Under the pieces are notes generated by a model. That model ran no database searches. It saw nothing but the letters and a program-made list of their open reading frames with translations, and was not told the DNA's origin. A DNA stretch of 64,000 nt from Thalassotalea sediminis. Lineage in GTDB: Bacteria; Pseudomonadota; Gammaproteobacteria; Enterobacterales; Alteromonadaceae. Positions within the stretch are counted from its first letter, which is position 1. The number at the start of each line of letters is the position of its first letter. A program made the position numbers and the translations under genes. The DNA is taken from assembly GCF_030295915.1 (NCBI RefSeq), contig NZ_AP027361.1, forward strand, positions 744,001 through 808,000, in the 5' to 3' direction. Below, piece by piece: positions 19,526-28,207 of this stretch.

Positions 19526-21088
19526 GTGCAATTCTTCAGGTCTGATATTAATAACCATTTTTTAGCACAGTTGCCTGCTGATCCTGAAACAGCAAATTTT
19601 TGTAGAACTGTCACTAATGCAGCATATTCTACTGTGCAACCTACACGAACCAATAACCCATCGTTAATTGCACTTAACACGTCATTGGCAGCGCAGTTAA
19701 CGTTAAACATTGATGATAAAGAGGCGCTTGCAAAGCTGTTGACGGGAAATATGGTTCTTGAAAATACCACACCGTACGCAATGAATTATGGCGGTCATCA
19801 ATTTGGTCATTGGGCCGGACAACTTGGAGACGGCAGAGCAATTAACCTATTGCAACTCGATACCCCGAAAGACGGTTCCAAGACATTACAGTTAAAAGGC
19901 GCAGGCGCTACACCATACTCTAGACGTGCTGATGGGCTTGCCGTGTTGCGTTCATCGATAAGAGAGTACCTTTGCTCAGAAGCGATGTTTCACCTTGGTG
20001 TTCCTACTACGAGAGCGTTAAGTTTATGCTTAACAGGCGATTCCGTTGTACGCGATATGTTTTATGATGGTAATCCGCAAGCAGAACTAGGTGCTATTGT
20101 TTGCCGCGTTTCAGCGAGTTTTTTGCGTTTTGGTAGTTTTCAACTTCCTGCCTCTCGTGGCGATATTAGCTTATTGAAGCAACTCGTTGATTACGCGTTA
20201 CAACATTATTTTCCTGATATTGGGCAGCCTTCGAAAGAAAGTTATTTAGCGTTGTTTAAGCAAATTGCAGATGAAACCTGTGCGTTGATGGTTCACTGGA
20301 TGCGAGTAGGTTTTGTACATGGTGTAATGAATACAGATAACATGTCAATCTTGTCTGAAACTATTGATTACGGCCCATATGGTTGGATAGATAATTTTGA
20401 TTTAAATTGGACTCCAAATACAACCGATGCCCAAGGTAAGCGTTATTGTTTTGGCGCACAACCAGAAATCGCGCAATGGAACCTATTTCAATTAGCAAAT
20501 GCGATTTACCCACTTATAGAAGATGCACAGCCGCTGAACGATATCTTATCGAACTTTGCAACAAAATATGAGCAACAATGGCGTCAAATGATGGCAGACA
20601 AGCTTGGGTTAGAACAATTAGACAACGATAGTGACCCAGCCTTATTTATTGCGCTTGAAAAAATTATGTCTGCAAGTAATACGGATATGACAATTTTTTA
20701 CCGCTTATTAGCGACTTTACCTTATGCAGAAAATCAATGGATGTCGCATTTAGCCGATTGTTTTTATCAACCATTAACAGATGAACAAGTGGCGCAATGG
20801 CATCAGTGGCTTTCGATATATGTAGCACGGCTGTCGCATAATAAGTGGTCGAAAGATGAAAAAATCGAGCGTATGAACCGCGTAAACCCGAAATATGTAT
20901 TAAGAAATTATCTCGCTCAGCAGGCGATTGAGCAAGCAGAAAAAGGCGATTATGCGATGCTGCATCAGTTATATCGTGTTTTGCAAAAGCCCTACGACGA
21001 ACAACCACAAGAAAGTGAGTTAGCGAATAAGCGACCAGAATGGGCACGAAACAAGGCTGGTTGTTCTATGTTGTCATGCAGTTCTTAG
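19526..21088 (+). CDS. selO: Protein adenylyltransferase SelO
   Basis: 520 residues (E. coli YdiU 478). Pseudokinase fold with YGGHQFGHWAGQLGDGRA, LQLKGAGATPYSRRADG and the metal-binding GVMNTDNMSILSETIDYG. SelO binds ATP in a flipped orientation and transfers AMP to Ser, Thr or Tyr of target proteins, linked to redox stress. The C-terminus CSMLSCSS keeps the redox cysteine that is selenocysteine in many eukaryotes. The start is GTG 19526, which lacks a clear ribosome site; no ATG fits better. Confidence 0.93.
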   Translation: MQFFRSDINNHFLAQLPADPETANFCRTVTNAAYSTVQPTRTNNPSLIALNTSLAAQLTLNIDDKEALAKLLTGNMVLENTTPYAMNYGGHQFGHWAGQLGDGRAINLLQLDTPKDGSKTLQLKGAGATPYSRRADGLAVLRSSIREYLCSEAMFHLGVPTTRALSLCLTGDSVVRDMFYDGNPQAELGAIVCRVSASFLRFGSFQLPASRGDISLLKQLVDYALQHYFPDIGQPSKESYLALFKQIADETCALMVHWMRVGFVHGVMNTDNMSILSETIDYGPYGWIDNFDLNWTPNTTDAQGKRYCFGAQPEIAQWNLFQLANAIYPLIEDAQPLNDILSNFATKYEQQWRQMMADKLGLEQLDNDSDPALFIALEKIMSASNTDMTIFYRLLATLPYAENQWMSHLADCFYQPLTDEQVAQWHQWLSIYVARLSHNKWSKDEKIERMNRVNPKYVLRNYLAQQAIEQAEKGDYAMLHQLYRVLQKPYDEQPQESELANKRPEWARNKAGCSMLSCSS

Positions 21089-21123
21089 TTTTGCGCTTTT
21101 CTTACGTTTATCTCTTCTGTCGA

Positions 21124-21591
21124 TTATTCAGTATATTCGCTTGATTTAGTTACGATATTAGGTGATTCCGCGTGCAATTTATTGCGATATTGTATCGCAA
21201 TAATTTTTACGATATCTCGCCAAGAGATAATCCCTACTGGGTGGAAGTTCTTATCGACGATAGGTAAACATGAAATTCTGTTGTCATAAAAAAGTAACAC
21301 AGCTTCGTTTAATGTAGTTTCAACCGTCGCTGTGACCAACTCTCGGGTCATAAATAAATGTACTTTTTTATGCAGTAATGATGTGTCGCGAGGCGTTTCA
21401 TTTTTAGTGTTTATATGCGGGCTTAATTGTTTGTATAGATCTCGATCGGTAAAAATACCAGCTAACTCTTTACCATTAAGAATTAATAAATGATGAATAG
21501 GGTGCGTATCAAACGCGAGCTTTGCTTTCCCTAAATCATCATCAATATCTAAGCTAATGATATTTTTCGACATTAATTTTGAAATACTCAT
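21124..21591 (-). CDS. Tandem CBS-domain protein
   Basis: 155 residues made of two CBS motifs (SKNIISLDIDDDLGKAK near 9 and TRELVTATVETTLNEAVLL near 82, each ending with a LPI/GI-type strand). CBS pairs bind adenosine nucleotides and act as regulatory sensors. No catalytic domain is attached. AAGGAAGAG before the ATG supports the start. It is convergent with selO and divergent from pstC. A role in phosphate control is possible from position only. Confidence 0.85.
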   Translation of the reverse strand: MSISKLMSKNIISLDIDDDLGKAKLAFDTHPIHHLLILNGKELAGIFTDRDLYKQLSPHINTKNETPRDTSLLHKKVHLFMTRELVTATVETTLNEAVLLFYDNRISCLPIVDKNFHPVGIISWRDIVKIIAIQYRNKLHAESPNIVTKSSEYTE

Positions 21592-21715
21592 TGCTCTTCC
21601 TTGCTAATTAAGTGTGCATTTTGCGTTATCTCTACGATAGTAAAATATAACTATTTTCACAACAATGTTAGATACTTAAAGTTGGTTTGGTTGAATTATA
21701 TACAATTGTTACAGC

Positions 21716-21744
21716 GTGTCACAAAAGTGTCACAAAAGTGTCTT
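21716..21744 (+). promoter_or_regulatory. Triple PHO box upstream of pstC
   Basis: Three GTGTCA/GTGTCT units start at 21716, 21727 and 21738, exactly 11 bp apart, and run into TATAAT (21743-21748), a consensus -10. This is a textbook PhoB-activated promoter. Confidence 0.9.
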
Positions 21745-21790
21745 ATAATCGCTGCAATTAGAATTTTCTATTGAACAAAAGGTACCTTTA

Positions 21791-24025
21791 GTGACAATAG
21801 CGTTAAAGTCAGTTGGCCCAAGGCAGCTGAAAAACTCGTTAGCACGATGGCTAATTACACTTGGCGGTGTCAGTGTATTATTTACCCTTGTGCTTATTTT
21901 TCTCTATTTGCTTTATGTGATCAAACCTGTTTTTGAGTCTGCCAAAGTAAATGAAGTACAAACTTTTAACATTGATAAAACGCAACAAGCGCTTGCTATT
22001 GGTATTGATGAATTACAAGAGCTAGCTTATGTTATTGATGAGCAAGGCAAGATTGACTACTTTGCCTTAAAAGGCGAGCAGGAAAAATATCGTGAACCTG
22101 CTTATTCATTGAGCTTGTCTGAAAACCCAATTCAACAAATTATTGATGTTGATGGCGAAAGAAAGCTGTTGTTAGATAAACAAGGTAATGTGCAATTAGT
22201 TGCGCCGAAATTTCAGTCGACGTTCGATACGGGTAAACGTGAAATTATTCCTAATATAACCTATCCACTCGGTGAAGACTTTATTGTAGTTGATGAACAG
22301 CAGAGTACATTTGCACATTTGTCGTTTGCAATGAATGATGAACGTGCGGTTTTTGTTGGCTATACGCATGATAATCGCCTGATTAAAACGTCATTAATTG
22401 CTGAAGACGATTTTAATTACGACCCTGCACATGATATTGAGTATCAAACTATCGAGTTAGATTCGCGACGTGTTGATCAAGTACTTGTTACGCCTGACTT
22501 GGCAATGGCTTTTATCCGCAGTGGCGATCAAGTCTTGGTTTACGACCTAACCTATGATGACGAGGTGCCTTTAAAAGCGACGATAATCCCACAACTCGCA
22601 CAATCACGCAGTAAACCTTTGCATTTAACATCTATGGCACTTTTATCAGGTGGTAGTTCAGTATTACTAGGGGATAGTGCCGGGACAGTTAGTCAATGGT
22701 TTGAAGTTGCCGGAGCAGAAGGGCGAGAGTTTAAGCAAATTCGTACTTTTGCAGTGAGTAAAGAAGAATCGGTTGCAAAAATTGTTACTGAGCAATATCG
22801 AAAGAGCTTTTTTACGATTACCGCAAGTGGTGAAGTTGGCGCTTTTTATACGACAAGTGAAAACGATTTATGGCGCGGTCAGTTGGCAGATACAGCACCA
22901 GATATGTTTGTAATATCGCCACGTGCTGACGGATTGATGCTATTTTCAGGTAACAGCTTTTCACTTTACTCGGTCGAAAATGAGCATCCAGAAGTGACAT
23001 GGCATGCGTTGTGGCAACAAGTATGGTATGAGGGTTATCCCGAGCCAGATTATATTTGGCAATCTACTTCGGGTTCAGACGACTTTGAAGCAAAGTTTTC
23101 ATTAGTGCCCATTTCATTTGGTACCATTAAAGCTGCTTTATACGCGATGTTGTTTGCTGTGCCTGTAGCTTTAGCAGCAGCCATCTATACTGCTTACTTT
23201 ATGACGCCAGAAATGCGTAAAAAAGTGAAGCCAACAATTGAAATCATGGAAGCATTGCCCACGGTAATTTTAGGCTTTTTGGCAGGTCTTTGGCTTGCGC
23301 CTATTGTCGAGAATAATTTGCCTGCTATTGCTTTGATGCTTGTCTTGCTGCCAATAACGGTTTTTATCACCGCTTATAGTTGGTTTAAGTTACCGCGTCA
23401 TATTAAAGGTGTTGTACCAGATACGCTTGCACCAATCATTTTAATTCCAATGCTGTGTCTCGCTGCATATTTTGCATTTTCACTATCTCCTTGGATGGAA
23501 GACGCTTTTTTCGGTGGCGATGTGCGTCAATTTATAACCAATGAGCTTGGTGTGTCATTTGACCAACGCAACGCATTAGTTGTAGGTATCGCAATGGGGT
23601 TTGCTGTTATACCAACAATTTTTTCCATGGCTGAAGATGCGATTTTTAGTGTACCTAAACATTTAACAAGTGGTTCTTTAGCGTTAGGAGCAACACCTTG
23701 GCAAACCTTAATTAAGGTTGTATTGCTTACTGCTAGCCCAGGTATTTTTTCAGCGGTAATGATGGGGCTTGGTCGCGCAGTTGGAGAAACAATGATTGTG
23801 TTGATGGCAACAGGTAATACACCTATTGTTGATTGGAGTATATTCCAAGGTATGCGTACCTTATCAGCCAATATTGCAGTTGAAATGCCAGAATCAGAAG
23901 TGGGAAGTTCTCACTACCGAATTTTATTCTTAGCCGCATTTGTATTGTTTATATTTACATTTGTTTTTAATACGTTAGCTGAATTTGTTCGTCAGCGTTT
24001 ACGTGAAAAATATAGTTCGTTGTAG
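21791..24025 (+). CDS. pstC: Phosphate ABC transporter permease PstC, extended form
   Basis: 744 residues, more than twice E. coli PstC (319). One TM (about 25-48), then some 390 residues of predicted periplasmic sequence without membrane segments, then the permease core from about 440 with the EAA-type loop GSLALGATPWQTLIKVVLLTASPGIF and six TM segments. The permease core defines it as PstC. The long insert has propeller-like repeats (LLLDKQGNVQL, VLLGDSAGTVSQWF) and is of unknown function. GTG start preceded by AAAAGG. First gene of pstCAB-phoU. Confidence 0.93.
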   Translation: MTIALKSVGPRQLKNSLARWLITLGGVSVLFTLVLIFLYLLYVIKPVFESAKVNEVQTFNIDKTQQALAIGIDELQELAYVIDEQGKIDYFALKGEQEKYREPAYSLSLSENPIQQIIDVDGERKLLLDKQGNVQLVAPKFQSTFDTGKREIIPNITYPLGEDFIVVDEQQSTFAHLSFAMNDERAVFVGYTHDNRLIKTSLIAEDDFNYDPAHDIEYQTIELDSRRVDQVLVTPDLAMAFIRSGDQVLVYDLTYDDEVPLKATIIPQLAQSRSKPLHLTSMALLSGGSSVLLGDSAGTVSQWFEVAGAEGREFKQIRTFAVSKEESVAKIVTEQYRKSFFTITASGEVGAFYTTSENDLWRGQLADTAPDMFVISPRADGLMLFSGNSFSLYSVENEHPEVTWHALWQQVWYEGYPEPDYIWQSTSGSDDFEAKFSLVPISFGTIKAALYAMLFAVPVALAAAIYTAYFMTPEMRKKVKPTIEIMEALPTVILGFLAGLWLAPIVENNLPAIALMLVLLPITVFITAYSWFKLPRHIKGVVPDTLAPIILIPMLCLAAYFAFSLSPWMEDAFFGGDVRQFITNELGVSFDQRNALVVGIAMGFAVIPTIFSMAEDAIFSVPKHLTSGSLALGATPWQTLIKVVLLTASPGIFSAVMMGLGRAVGETMIVLMATGNTPIVDWSIFQGMRTLSANIAVEMPESEVGSSHYRILFLAAFVLFIFTFVFNTLAEFVRQRLREKYSSL

Positions 24026-24040
24026 GGTAGGGTTAGCAAG

Positions 24041-25675
24041 ATGAATAATTGGTTTAAATCAGGCTCACCTTGGATCTGGCTTTCAGCGGGTGGTGTCAGT
24101 ATTAGTTTAATTTCGGTGATAGGGTTGTTGTATCTTATTGCTTCGCATGGTTTATCATACTTTTGGCCGTCCACCTTGTATCAATTTGACATGATTGATC
24201 AACAAGGCAAAGAACAAACCGTTATTGGTGAAATTTATGATCGTGAAAGTATTCCTGCGGAACAACTTGTCCACTTAAAGTTAGATTTAGGTGATCAAGA
24301 ATATATTGAACGTTACCTCGTGAAGACAGGAAACAGAGAATTAGTTAGCTTGGATTTTCGTTGGATTTTGGTACCGGAAATTACAAAAATATCGACACCT
24401 GAAGATTTGGTAGTTATAGAGCGAAGAACAAATGGTAATTTCTATGGCTTTATTGAGAGCCTATATTTAGATGGAAAAGAAGTCTCTCTCGATAAAATGG
24501 ATGAATTACTCGCACGAGTGACTGACTTCCAAGCAGAAATGGATGAATTACAAAAAGTCGACATCGGTGCTATTAATTACCAAATTGAACGTCTTCGTTT
24601 ACAAGAACGTAAATATCGATTGCAAAATAAGTTAACACCGGCAAAAGAACAGGAAATCAAAGCAAATGTTGCCGAGTTGCGTGAAGCCTATAAAACGTTA
24701 GAAAAAGATTTAATGGCGTTACGCGATAAAGTTGCACGAGACCATATTAAAGTGCGGGCAATGGATGGCCAGGTTGTTACGATCAATTTCGAACAAATCC
24801 TAAAAATAGAAGCAAACAATCGTTTTAGTTTCTTGGAAAAGTTAGGCACATTTTTTAGCAAAATTGGTAGTTTCATCGTAGATGATCCGCGAGAGGCGAA
24901 TACCGAAGGTGGGGTATTCCCAGCAATTTTTGGTACGGTTCTCATGGTTTTATTGATGACGGTTATTGTTTCGCCGCTAGGTGTTGTTGCCGCAATCTAT
25001 TTACATGAATATGCAGGTAAAAATGCATTTACTAAATTGTTACGTATTGCTGTGATTAACCTCGCGGGTGTACCTTCTATTGTTTACGGTGTATTTGGTC
25101 TTGGTTTCTTTGTTTATATGGTTGGTGGCTCACTTGACCAAATATTCTACCCTGAAACATTACCAAGCCCGACGTTCGGTACACCCGGCGTTCTCTGGTC
25201 AGCGATAACACTTGCAATATTAACATTGCCGGTCGTGATTGTATCAACTGAGGAAGGTTTAGCTCGAATCCCTTCTGCGATGCGACATGGTAGCTTAGCT
25301 CTTGGTGCTACTAAGGCGGAAACGCTTTGGCGCATTATTTTGCCCATCGCGAGTCCCGCTATCATGACAGGTATTATTTTGGCTATTGCGCGCGCTGCCG
25401 GAGAAGTTGCACCATTGATGTTGGTTGGGGTTGTGAAAATGGCACCAAATCTACCATTAGATGGCAATTTCCCATTCTTACATTTAGATCGTAAGTTTAT
25501 GCATTTAGGGTTTCATATTTATGATGTTGGCTTTCAAAGCCCTAATGTTGAAGCAGCAAGGCCGCTGGTTTATGCGACGGCATTGCTATTGGTAACCATT
25601 ATTGTAGCGTTGAACATGACTGCCGTATCGATACGTAACCGTTTACGTGAAAAATATCGCATGTTAGAGCACTAG
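24041..25675 (+). CDS. pstA: Phosphate ABC transporter permease PstA, extended form
   Basis: 544 residues (E. coli 296). TM about 13-36, then a periplasmic insert of about 250 residues that includes a charged coiled coil (about 150-235, LRLQERKYRLQNKL), then the permease core with six TM segments and the loop GSLALGATKAETLWRIILP. It pairs with PstC to form the channel. Both permeases being extended suggests the two inserts meet each other or PstS in the periplasm. It begins 15 bases after pstC. Confidence 0.93.
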   Translation: MNNWFKSGSPWIWLSAGGVSISLISVIGLLYLIASHGLSYFWPSTLYQFDMIDQQGKEQTVIGEIYDRESIPAEQLVHLKLDLGDQEYIERYLVKTGNRELVSLDFRWILVPEITKISTPEDLVVIERRTNGNFYGFIESLYLDGKEVSLDKMDELLARVTDFQAEMDELQKVDIGAINYQIERLRLQERKYRLQNKLTPAKEQEIKANVAELREAYKTLEKDLMALRDKVARDHIKVRAMDGQVVTINFEQILKIEANNRFSFLEKLGTFFSKIGSFIVDDPREANTEGGVFPAIFGTVLMVLLMTVIVSPLGVVAAIYLHEYAGKNAFTKLLRIAVINLAGVPSIVYGVFGLGFFVYMVGGSLDQIFYPETLPSPTFGTPGVLWSAITLAILTLPVVIVSTEEGLARIPSAMRHGSLALGATKAETLWRIILPIASPAIMTGIILAIARAAGEVAPLMLVGVVKMAPNLPLDGNFPFLHLDRKFMHLGFHIYDVGFQSPNVEAARPLVYATALLLVTIIVALNMTAVSIRNRLREKYRMLEH

Positions 25676-25743
25676 ACGACGTTGTGCTTTAACTCGGAAG
25701 TAATACTTCCCATTGCAAATATATTGAATTTAAAGAGAATATT

Positions 25744-26568
25744 ATGATTACAGTTAGTCCTCAGAACATTTTAACGAGTCGAGATAAAATTGATTTAGCT
25801 AATTTGTCACCAGAACAAAAAGCGCTAGATATTCAAAACTTAAATCTGTTTTATGGTGAAAAACAAGCACTACAAAATATCACAATGGCAATTCCAAAAG
25901 GGCAGGTAACGGCGTTTATCGGGCCAAGTGGTTGTGGTAAATCGACATTATTGCGCTGTATAAACCGCATGAATGACTTAGTTGATATTTGTCGTATAGA
26001 AGGTGAAATAAACCTTCATGGGCAAAATATTTATGACAAACATGTCGATGTAGCTGCATTGCGTCGCAAAGTTGGTATGGTGTTTCAACGTCCAAACCCA
26101 TTTCCAAAAAGTATTTATGAAAATGTGGTTTACGGCTTGCGTATTACCGGCGAAAATAACCGACGCGTACTTGATGAGGCTGTAGAAAATGCTTTACGCG
26201 CTGCGGCATTATGGAATGAAGTTAAAGATCGACTTCACGACAGTGCATTAGGTTTGTCGGGTGGTCAACAACAGCGACTTGTTATTGCAAGAGCAATTGC
26301 TATTGAACCTGAAGTGCTATTATTAGATGAACCCACATCCGCACTTGATCCTATTTCAACGTTAACGATTGAAGAGCTTATAAACGATTTAAAACAAAAG
26401 TTTACCGTAGTGATTGTGACACATAATATGCAACAAGCAGCTCGCGTTTCAGATCAAACTGCGTTTATGTATATGGGTGATCTTATTGAATATAGTGATA
26501 CCAATACACTCTTTACGACGCCTGTTAAGAAGAAAACTGAAGATTATATTACCGGCCGCTACGGCTAA
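25744..26568 (+). CDS. pstB: Phosphate ABC transporter ATPase PstB
   Basis: 274 residues. Walker [10 protein letters not shown] (about 60-68), Q-loop [17 protein letters not shown], signature LSGGQQQR and Walker [13 protein letters not shown], with the switch histidine in VIVTHNM. It powers phosphate import through PstCA. About 26 N-terminal residues precede the usual PstB start. AAAGAGA lies just before the ATG. The operon continues to phoU. Confidence 0.96.
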   Translation: MITVSPQNILTSRDKIDLANLSPEQKALDIQNLNLFYGEKQALQNITMAIPKGQVTAFIGPSGCGKSTLLRCINRMNDLVDICRIEGEINLHGQNIYDKHVDVAALRRKVGMVFQRPNPFPKSIYENVVYGLRITGENNRRVLDEAVENALRAAALWNEVKDRLHDSALGLSGGQQQRLVIARAIAIEPEVLLLDEPTSALDPISTLTIEELINDLKQKFTVVIVTHNMQQAARVSDQTAFMYMGDLIEYSDTNTLFTTPVKKKTEDYITGRYG

Positions 26569-26594
26569 CTCGACGGATTGATAGGAGAAAATTT

Positions 26595-27296
26595 GTGGAT
26601 AATTTAAATATCGGCCGTCATATTTCTGGCCAATTTAATGAAGATTTAGAACGTGTTATTAATCATGTGATGCAAATGGGCGGTTTAGTTGAGAAACAAT
26701 TAAGCGATGCGTTAACATCTGTTTATGAATCAGATGAAGAGCTGGCGAAAATCGTTCATCAAAGTGATTATAAAATTAATAATCTTGAAGTGAGTATTGA
26801 TGACGAATGTACGCGAATTATTGCGAAAAGGCAGCCTGCTGCAGGTGATTTACGCCTGATTATGGCAATTGTAAAAACCATTGCCGATCTTGAGCGTATC
26901 GGTGATGAAGCAGAAAAAATTGCTGAGGTAACGTTACAAAGCCTTAGTAGTGAACACCGAGGATTGTTAATGAATCTTGATAACCTTGGTAGAAAAGTAC
27001 TCGAAGTCTTACAAACTACCTTAGATGCCTTTACCCGTATGGATGTAGAAACAGCGATAAAAACGCATGGCAGCGATGATAAAATTGACCGTGAATATGA
27101 AGCGTTAATGCGTCAGTTAATGACCTACATGATGGAAGAGCCACGTTCTATACCACAAATTATGACGGTTATATGGTCAGCACGAGCGTTGGAAAGAATT
27201 GGAGATCGTTGTCAAAATATTTGTGAATACATTATTTATTTTGTCAAAGGTAAAGTAGTACGTCATACCTCAATTGAAGATATGAAAAAGCTATAA
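26595..27296 (+). CDS. phoU: Phosphate signalling protein PhoU
   Basis: 233 residues of two PhoU three-helix bundles, with the metal-cluster motifs EVSIDDECTRIIAKRQPAAGDLR and ADLERIGDEAEKIAE in shortened view, repeated later as SARALERIGDRCQNICE. PhoU relays the state of PstSCAB to PhoR and restrains the regulon when phosphate is plentiful. GTG start with AGGAG ten bases upstream. Last gene of pstCAB-phoU, 26 bases after pstB. Confidence 0.95.
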   Translation: MDNLNIGRHISGQFNEDLERVINHVMQMGGLVEKQLSDALTSVYESDEELAKIVHQSDYKINNLEVSIDDECTRIIAKRQPAAGDLRLIMAIVKTIADLERIGDEAEKIAEVTLQSLSSEHRGLLMNLDNLGRKVLEVLQTTLDAFTRMDVETAIKTHGSDDKIDREYEALMRQLMTYMMEEPRSIPQIMTVIWSARALERIGDRCQNICEYIIYFVKGKVVRHTSIEDMKKL

Positions 27297-27425
27297 TCAA
27301 CAGACAAATTTTGACATTCTGGTATCAAGTCTTTTTTTGTGCTTTGATAGCAACTGTTTGAATTTTCGACTATCTTTAGCTGATAAATGCATAGTCAGTA
27401 CAATTTATGTGGGTTTACGAGTAAT

Positions 27426-27468
27426 ATTTGACGTTAAAGGCTATTGAATTTAACGTCAAATACGTTAA
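27426..27468 (+). promoter_or_regulatory. Triple-heptamer operator-like site at the DUF47-Pit promoter
   Basis: ATTTGACGTTAAA (27426-27438) is repeated inverted and exact at 27449-27461. The core heptamer occurs as ACGTTAA at 27431, TTAACGT at 27450 and ACGTTAA again at 27462, so a second perfect palindrome overlaps the first. A candidate promoter (TTGAAT at 27444, TAATAT at 27466, 16-bp spacer) sits within it. Confidence 0.6.
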
Positions 27469-27518
27469 TATCCGCGCCGACTAATAATAAAGAGCAGATT
27501 TGCTCCTGGAAATATATT

Positions 27519-28199
27519 ATGGCCAGTAATTCAATCTTAGGTGTGTTTGCAAAATCGCCCCTAAAACCATTAGAAAAACACATTCGAAAAGTTTCGAAGT
27601 GTTCAAATCATTTAGTACCCTTTTTTGCTGCTGTTGTTGAAAACGATTGGTCAACGGCAGGTAAAATCCGTACAAAAATTTCAAAGTTAGAGCATGAGTG
27701 TGATGAACTTAAACGTCAATTGCGTTTAGAGTTGCCGGGCGGATTATTTATGCCTGTGGATCGTGCTGACTTATTAGAGTTGTTAACACAGCAAGATAAA
27801 ATTGCCAATAAAGCGAAAGATATTGCTGGTCGCATTATCGGCCGTAAATTGGTAATTCCTGCGGAATTACAACAAGAATTTACCGAGTATGTCGTGCGTT
27901 GTATCGATGCAATTGAAAAGGCGGCAGAAGCTATTAATGAACTAGATAGTTTGTTAGAAACCGGCTTTAGAGGCCGAGAAGTGGAAATTGTTGAAAAAAT
28001 GATCCACCAGCTTGATGAAATTGAAGATGACACAGATTTGCTGCAAATTTCAATCCGTAAAAATTTGTTAGCAATAGAAGACAGCTTAAAACCGGTAGAT
28101 GTAATGTTCTTATATCAAATTATTGAATGGGTTGGTGACTTAGCTGACTTGGCAGAACGAGTTGGTGCTCGTTTAGAAATTTTACTCGCGAGAAAATAG
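27519..28199 (+). CDS. DUF47 / TIGR00153 PhoU-like protein, Pit partner
   Basis: 226 residues of the PhoU-like DUF47 family (MASNSILGVFAKSPLKPLEK, HECDELKRQLRLELPGGLFM, DEIEDDTDLLQISIRKNL). Members are almost always encoded next to a low-affinity Pit phosphate transporter and are thought to regulate it. ATG 27519 has TGGA upstream and matches the family; the longer frame from 27444 runs through the operator region and is rejected. The Pit gene follows after eight bases. Confidence 0.9.
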   Translation: MASNSILGVFAKSPLKPLEKHIRKVSKCSNHLVPFFAAVVENDWSTAGKIRTKISKLEHECDELKRQLRLELPGGLFMPVDRADLLELLTQQDKIANKAKDIAGRIIGRKLVIPAELQQEFTEYVVRCIDAIEKAAEAINELDSLLETGFRGREVEIVEKMIHQLDEIEDDTDLLQISIRKNLLAIEDSLKPVDVMFLYQIIEWVGDLADLAERVGARLEILLARK

Positions 28200-28207
28200 G
28201 ATAGATC

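Noticed and set aside
20664-21047. 127-codon minus-strand frame inside selO
   Set aside because: It is antisense to a conserved coding region whose motifs are intact; a shadow frame.
27310-27354. Possible terminator after phoU
   Set aside because: TATCAAG / CTTTGATA gives a short imperfect stem with the T run in the loop rather than after the stem; not convincing.
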